Under the pieces are notes generated by a model. The model was not told the origin of the DNA and did not search any database. It worked only from the letters and a program-made list of their open reading frames with translations. Below, piece after piece: positions 58,401 to 64,000 of a DNA stretch of 64,000 nucleotides; position 1 is the first letter of the stretch, and each line of letters opens with the position of its first letter. The stretch lies in contig ML986633.1 of NCBI GenBank assembly GCA_010094045.1, positions 59,350 to 123,349 of the forward strand, written 5' to 3'. Position numbers and translations under genes: made by a program. Source of the DNA: Lojkania enalia. Lineage: Eukaryota; Ascomycota; Dothideomycetes; Pleosporales.

Positions 58401-61079
58401 TAACTAAGCTAGAGTAAAATAGCGTTACTAATATTATTTATACCTAAGAAAAATAGTAAACTAAAGTTATACGTAGACTATAGACAGCTAAATAATATAA
58501 CTAAAAAAAATAGATATCTATTACCTAGGATAATAGAACTTATAAGTTAGTTATAAGGAGTTAAGTAGTTTATAAAGTTTAATATAAGAGAAGAATACTA
58601 TTAAATTCGGATAAAGGAGGGCTATAAATAGAAAATAGTATTTAAGATAAGAAAAGGTCTTTTTAAATACCTAGTAATACTATTTAGACTTATAAATATA
58701 TTAGTAACCTTCTAAACAGTTATAAATAATACGTTAAAGGAATACTTAGATATATTTATAATAGTATATCTAGATAATATTCTAGTCTATATAAATAAAT
58801 CGCTAAGAGAGTATAAGAAATATATTAGAAAAGTACTAGAAAAACTGTAGAAGTATAAGTTACTTATAACTCTAGAGAAATGCGAGTTTTATAAAATAGG
58901 AATAGGGTTCCTAGAGTTCCAGATATCTAGAGACAGTATTAAGATAGAATAAGAAAAGGTTAAAGTAATACTAGAATAGCTAGTATCTACTTTAGTTAAA
59001 TAAGTCTAATCTTTCCTAGGCTTCGCGAATTTCTATAGAAAATTTATAAGTAGGTACTCTAGAGTAGTAACACCCTTAACAGAGATTACTAAGAAAGAAA
59101 AGAGGTTCGAGTAGTAGAAAGCGTAGTAAAAAGCCTTCGAGAAACTAAAAGCTTGCTTTACCTTAGTATTAATACTAAGAATGCTAGACCTAGAAAAGTA
59201 ATTTTAAGTGGAAACTAATGCTTCAGATAAAGTAATAGGCGCTTACTTAAGTTAGTAAGATAAAGACGGAAAGTAGAGGCTACGAGCCTACTTTTTAAAA
59301 AAGATAAAACTAGAAGAACTCAACTATAATATATACGATAAAGAACTATTAATAATAGTTAAAGCGTTAAGAGAATAGTAGGTATATCTAGTAGGAACTA
59401 AATATCTATTTAAAGTCTAGATAGATTATAAAAACCTTATATACTTTATAATAATAAAAGAACTTATAGAAAGATAAATACGATAGGTAGAACGGTTAGT
59501 AGACTATAATTTTAGAATAACGTACTAGAAAGGGTTAGAAAATATAGTAGTAAACGTACTAAGTCGTAGAGCCGACTATATAACTAAAGAAAAATACGAA
59601 AGAGACGCGATTCTAAAATAGAAATTAGATAGATCTCTTATATATAATCACCTACAAATCGCCCAAGTTATAAGACTAACTATACTAGAGTAAAACTGGT
59701 AATAGAAGCTAAGAGATATATAGATAGTAGAGTAATATCTAACAAGTAATAATAAAGTAAAAGTAATTGAGAATGTAACTTAGAAACAATTATATATATA
59801 CCCGCACTTATAAAAGTAGATAATAAAAGAATTACACGAATTGCTAGAATAGAAGTACCTAAGAGTAGTAGAAATAGAGTAAAGGCTAAGGAAAAGCTTT
59901 ACCCTCAACTACGTAAGAAAAGAAGTATAAGATATACTAAAAAAGTGTCTAGAATACGGAAAGAATAAGGCTATAAGATATAAGCCTTATAAATTCTTAT
60001 AGCTATTAGAAGCACCTAAAAGACTATAGAAATAGATTATAATTAACTTTATAACTAAATTACTAGAGTTAGTAGAACTAGAGTTAAGAAGGAAGTATAA
60101 TACGATTATAAACGTAGTAGATTAGCTAATAAAATATATACACTTCAGACCAGTATTAAAAATAATAATAGCACCTAAACTAGTATATAAGTTGTTATAT
60201 ATAGTATTTATAAAGCACGGAGTTTTAAAGTATATTACTTCGGATAGAGATAAGTTGTTTACATCTAAATACTAGTAAGGATAGATAGAGAAGATAGGAA
60301 TCTAATAATAGATATTAACCAACTTCTACCTATAAATAGATAGTTAGATAGAATAAGTTAACTAGAGTCTAGAAATATATTTAAGGATATATATTAATAA
60401 ATAATAAAATAATTGGGTCGAATTGTTACTTATAGTATAGATAGCCTATAATAGAACAACCTAAAGTATAATAGAGACTATACTCTTTAAAGCTAACTAT
60501 AGGCGAAAAGCTGTTACGTATTAGAAATAGAATAAGAAAGAGTTTCCAGTTCTACTAATAGACTAGAAAGCTAGAGAAATAAAAGAAATCTACAATCAGC
60601 TTAGGGAAAAAATTTAGTTAAGAAACCTTAGAATAGTTAAACAAGCTAATAAGCTAAGGGTTAAGAGATTAACCTTTAAAAAGGGGGGTAAAGTTTTCCT
60701 ATTAATAAAAAACTTAAAGACTAAGAGGCCTATAAAGAAACTAGATTATAAGAGGATAAGACTATTTCTAATTAAAGAATAGGTCGGACCTATAAATTTT
60801 AAACTAAAACTACTAGAAAATATAAAAATACACCCAGTATTTTACAAATTAAAACTAGAACCAGTACTAGATAATATACTACTATAAGAAACTATTAATA
60901 TAGAACTAGAATAGAAATACGAAGTAGAATATATACTAGTAAGAAAACAGTTCAGACGTTAGTAGAAATATCTAGTAAAGTAGGAAGAATACTTATAGGA
61001 GGAAAGTTTATAAGAACTAGTGCGGAATCTAACTAACTGCGCTATAAAGCTAAAGGAGTTTTATTAGAAGGCTAGAATA

Positions 61080-61690
61080 ATAGGTTATTAAATAGAGCTT
61101 AGTTAGGAAGTAATAGTAGTAGTAATATAAAAGAAGCTTCTTATACAGAACTTAAAACGATAGTAGAGGGCGCCTTAGATACAGCGGACCTCCTCTCTTC
61201 TTCTTCTAACTTCTTTTACTCTTCTATCAACTTTATCTCTTATTTGCTAAGATTAAGACTATACTCCTCTAGAGAATAAACGTACTTCTTAGCACGTTTT
61301 AGATAAGAAAGAGCCGCTTAATAGTAACGCGTGGATTCCTCTAAGTAATAAATCCTCTCTTCTTTAACAGCTACGAAATCTTAATAGGTAGAGGTAGATT
61401 TCTTATAGGCCTTTAATATGTTCGCTAGGAAATAGTAAAGGGTACCCTTAGTTAAAGAAAGATTGTAGGACAAATCCTAAGAAAGATACTCTCTATATAT
61501 AGAAGAAAGAGTAGTATTACTATAGTAGTTATAGTTTACAGACTAACAGTTTAAATAATAGTAAGGTAGATCTATTATAATACCTAGTAAAAGAATTAAG
61601 AAACTAGTATAGTAATTGCGGGTAGAAGTGTTCTTGCGTTAAACCTTTAGTATAGTAGAAAGAGAAAAGGAAGAAGAACCGGGCTATACT
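61080..61690 (-). pseudogene. A copy 3: conserved antisense reading frame
   Basis: Same frame as in copies 1 and 2: SLTKGTLYYFLANILKAYKK, KEERIYYLEESTRYY, AALSYLKRAKKYVYSLEEYS, KLEEEERR. More decayed (extra TAA), but amino-acid identity with the other copies is obvious and protein character is kept. Confidence 0.55.
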
Positions 61691-61894
61691 CGCAAGTTGA
61701 GTAGGACTTACTAGAATATATAAAGTACTAACCCTAGAACGGAAAAATATAGACGCAGCCTTATAGTATACCTATACTAAGTATATTAGAAGCTAAAATA
61801 AGCTGCTAATAATAGTAGGATACTATACCTAGACGGAATAGGTAAGATAATAGATTAGAAAGCTTCGGGACGAACTTATAGAAGGGGAAGCAAG

Positions 61895-62434
61895 TATTAT
61901 AAATATAAAACGCTAAGAAGTACCGCCTTTATAGCTAGGGCTTAATCTAATATTAGCTATTATAGGGGTTAACTCGGATAAGGACTGATAAGGTAATAAT
62001 AGGTAGAAGTATATTAGGAACCAGTTATTAGATAGTAAGTAGTAGGACTATAGGAACTGGGGAGATAATTAAATAGATAATAAAGTATAGTATAACCTAT
62101 ATATATAACTATAGTAGAAGTATTAGGTATAGTAGAGCGGACCTGATAGACCTAATAGATCTAATAAGCTAGGCTTAGCAGTTTTAGACTTAGCTATATA
62201 AGATAGAGGATTTTCTTATTTAGATTAAGTCCTTTATAGTTATTCTCGCAGATTTATCTTATTACTCTATTAGACTTCTAAATATACTTATTATATTCGA
62301 AGAACCGGCGAACCTAATACTCTCTCTTTACTAAAGCTACTACCTTTAACCAACCTAACGTAAATAAGGCCCTGGCGTATATACGACTACAACAGCAGTT
62401 GTTATATATACTAGTAGTATATAGGTTAGTAACA
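61895..62434 (+). repeat. 3' LTR of A copy 3
   Basis: 540 bp; keeps the unmutated 3' end TTAGTAACA, which fixes the ancestral LTR end and shows the TGTTA/TAACA inverted termini. Confidence 0.88.
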
Positions 62435-62439
62435 GTATT

Positions 62440-62650
62440 CTACTATATACGCCTAATAGTTTATCTACTATATCTACTACCTTATATAGCCGGAGCGTAA
62501 ATCCTCGTAAATTAAGGTTAAGAATATATTATACAATTGTTTGTTCTTTAGTTACTATAAGCTTCTAGTAATTTAGTTATATACGAGAGCGAAACGCGAT
62601 TCTATAAAGTTAAGTAGAAAGTTGTTAATATTATATATTAAAAGCTATAG
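62440..62650 (-). pseudogene. Fot1/pogo-type transposase, N-terminal part (CENP-B-like DNA-binding)
   Basis: Minus-strand reading gives an E-[EQ]-TIVQYILNLNLRGFTLRLYK stretch followed by VVDIVDKLLGVY, the start of the CENP-B/pogo helix-turn-helix. The next residues (GKNQSKRF-like) lie at 54,900-54,958 on the other side of A copy 3, which shows the interruption directly. Confidence 0.7.
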
Positions 62651-62780
62651 CAGCGTGTCGCACGCTCTTAAACTGGCCTAATTTATACGCCTGTAAGGTA
62701 AGCTTAATTCTACCTTCTTGTTAAATTAATAGAAGGTCGTGTTGTAGATTTATTATAGTTCGTACGTAGTATTTATAATA

Positions 62781-62833
62781 CTAAGAAAAAGTAGCCGCTT
62801 CGATGGTTTAGCTGCTTTAATAGTAGAATACGT
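62781..62833 (-). repeat. Right terminal inverted repeat of Fot1-type element
   Basis: Inverted partner of 53,504-53,556, ending in ACGT followed by the TA target duplication. Confidence 0.75.
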
Positions 62834-64000
62834 TATAGATATATAAATATTATATAAACCTAGACTATAAGAATAAATAGCTAGTCTTTACTTCTAACTA
62901 ATACCTAACTTAATACTTATAATCTACTAGTACTACTACCTATTAATAGGCTATTTAAATAGTTATTAAAGATTGTAAACTATCTAAATCTAATATAAAA
63001 GGAGATTTTAAAGTAATTAATTTACAACCTCTATATAGCCTAAAACCTAAATAGTACTACTTAAAACTCTATCTATTAAGTTATATTTAATATAATTACT
63101 AGCTACTTAAAATATTATACTAGTTAAAAGAATTTAAAATTGAAACTAATCTAACCTTAAATAAAGATTATAGCTAAGAGAACTTATTTAAACCTAAATA
63201 CCTAAAGTCTATACTATAACTAGATATATACTATATAGGTACTATACTACTAGTCTAACTCTTCTAGTAATTTAACTATAAAATCTTCGCTGTATTAATA
63301 ACTAATATTAATAAAGCTTTAGCCCTAAAGGTATATACTAACTCTATTACTAAAGTACCTAAAGAATACTATAACCTATTATCTATCTTCTTATATAAGA
63401 ATATAGATAAGCTGTTTAAATAATAACTATATAATTATAAGATTAAACTAGAGAATAGTAAGTAAACTAGCTTTAGTCTACTCTATAGGATATTTTAGAA
63501 TAAGTTGAAGGTACTAAGGAAGTATCTTAATAAGAACTTGTCTAAGGGATTTATTAGAGTAAGCTTATTATTAGTAGCTATACCTATAATCTTTATAAAG
63601 AAATTTAGAGGTAGTTTTTAATTCTACGTAGATTATAGAGCCCTAAATACTATTACTATTAAGAACTAATACCCGATTCTACTAATATAAGAAATATTAG
63701 CCTAATTTAATAAAACTAAATACTATATAAAACTTAATATTATTACTATATTTAATAAACTAAAGATTACTAAAAGAGATAAATAGAAGACTACCTTTTA
63801 TATACGTTATAGGCTGTTTAAATACCTAGTAATATTCTTTAGCCTAGCTAATACTTTAAGTATATTCTAGTACTTTATAAATAATATACTAAAACTATAC
63901 TTTAATATATTCTATACTACTTATATTAATAATATTTTAATATTTAGTAAGAATCTAAAGGATTATAAGTAGTATATTTAGCTAGTTCTTAAAGCCTTAA

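Larger units (their letters stand above)
54959..62434 (+). mobile_element. Ty3/Gypsy chromovirus family A, copy 3 (7,476 bp)
   Basis: Full-length, same orientation as copies 1 and 2; target duplication GTATT at 54,954-54,958 and 62,435-62,439, inside the Fot1-type transposase gene. YLDN-type site at 58,767-58,778. Gag 55,700-56,460, protease to RNase H about 57,700-59,580, integrase and chromodomain about 59,780-61,080. Confidence 0.9.
53504..62833 (-). mobile_element. Fot1/pogo-type DNA transposon split by A copy 3
   Basis: Terminal inverted repeats at 53,504-53,556 and 62,781-62,833 (right end ACGTATTCTACTAT read inward; left end ATATATTCTACTAT, the RIP form) are flanked by TA on both sides (53,502-53,503; 62,834-62,835), the Tc1/mariner target duplication. 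Removing copy 3 and one GTATT leaves 1,849 bp, the normal size of Fot1-like elements. The transposase is on the minus strand. Inserted in element X. Confidence 0.85.
36331..64000. mobile_element. RIP-mutated nested transposon block
   Basis: At about 36,330 the base composition switches within tens of bases to very TA-rich DNA to the window end. TAG/TAA appear wherever Gln or Trp codons are expected, and TA dinucleotides dominate, the signature of C-to-T change in CpA on both strands (RIP). No intact host gene is present. The block consists of element X with insertions of family A copies 1 and 2, a Fot1-type element, and A copy 3 inside the latter. Confidence 0.9.
37000..64000 (+). mobile_element. 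Ty3/Gypsy retrotransposon X (outer element, incomplete)
   Basis: Gag begins near 37,010 with a coiled-coil (KEI*DKLNSL...KNEILVEAL) and is broken by A copies 1 and 2. With one copy of each target duplication retained, 37,000-37,393 + 44,862-44,905 + 52,379-53,503 read as one frame, giving the Gag stretch KLYYKLERNAN*YLTKYIYL and then SLVAFLESTYSN*NKE. The Fot1-type element interrupts it at 53,503; the frame resumes at 62,836. Reverse transcriptase follows at 63,540-64,000: KGFIRVS, FYVDYRALNTIT, ACLANT-like FSLANTLS, and YINN (63,922-63,933) for YxDD. No LTR of X was identified; its 3' end is outside the window. All parts are dead. Confidence 0.75.

Noticed and set aside
36331..64000. CRISPR-like or tandem satellite array
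   Set aside because: The repeated segments are LTRs and full retroelements with target duplications, not short spaced repeats.

Overview
The window comes from a filamentous ascomycete (Pezizomycotina). The evidence is short spliceosomal introns (mostly 47-130 bp), CTAAC/CTGAC-like branch sites, fungal TOM40/TOM22 and DUF1996 proteins, and a large repeat block mutated in the way typical of repeat-induced point mutation (RIP).

Left part (1-36,300) is a normal gene region with moderate GC. In order: a 6-phosphofructo-2-kinase with a dead phosphatase site (-); TOM40 (+) and TOM22 (-), two core subunits of the mitochondrial outer-membrane import channel, tail to tail; three small unrecognised two-exon genes at 5.9-10.5 kb interrupted by a decayed LINE relic; a tail-anchored heme-oxygenase-like protein; a C2H2 zinc-finger protein; a tail-anchored UBE2J1-type ubiquitin-conjugating enzyme; a dispersed family of three small secreted proteins (16.7, 20.6 and 22.3 kb), one ending early at a stop; an unrecognised two-exon gene; a GT31-like type II membrane glycosyltransferase; a broken gene at 27.4-28.6 kb; a six-exon secreted DUF1996 protein; and an F-box protein. 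Long gene-poor stretches lie at 17.3-20.6 and 28.6-31.7 kb. I resolved exon structures by hand; every stated multi-exon model closes in frame.

Right part (36,330-64,000) changes abruptly to TA-rich DNA full of TAG/TAA. It is a nested transposon. The outer element is a Ty3/Gypsy retrotransposon ('X', gag from about 37.0 kb, reverse transcriptase at 63.1-64.0 kb, running off the window). Into its gag are inserted two full-length copies of a second Ty3/Gypsy chromovirus ('A'; 37,394-44,861 and 44,906-52,373, each 7,468 bp). A Fot1/pogo-type DNA transposon (53,504-62,833; 1,849 bp after subtraction) sits further into X, and its transposase gene is split by a third copy of A (54,959-62,434). Each A copy has two LTRs (ancestral ends TGTTA...TAACA) and a matching 5-bp target duplication. 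Removing the two gag insertions restores one continuous X gag frame.

The most unusual content is in family A. Between the chromodomain and the 3' LTR, all three copies keep a long antisense reading frame for a charged, coiled-coil-like protein. About 415 codons with no recognised domain lie between the Gag zinc knuckle and the protease. All proteins in this block are inactivated by C-to-T/G-to-A changes.
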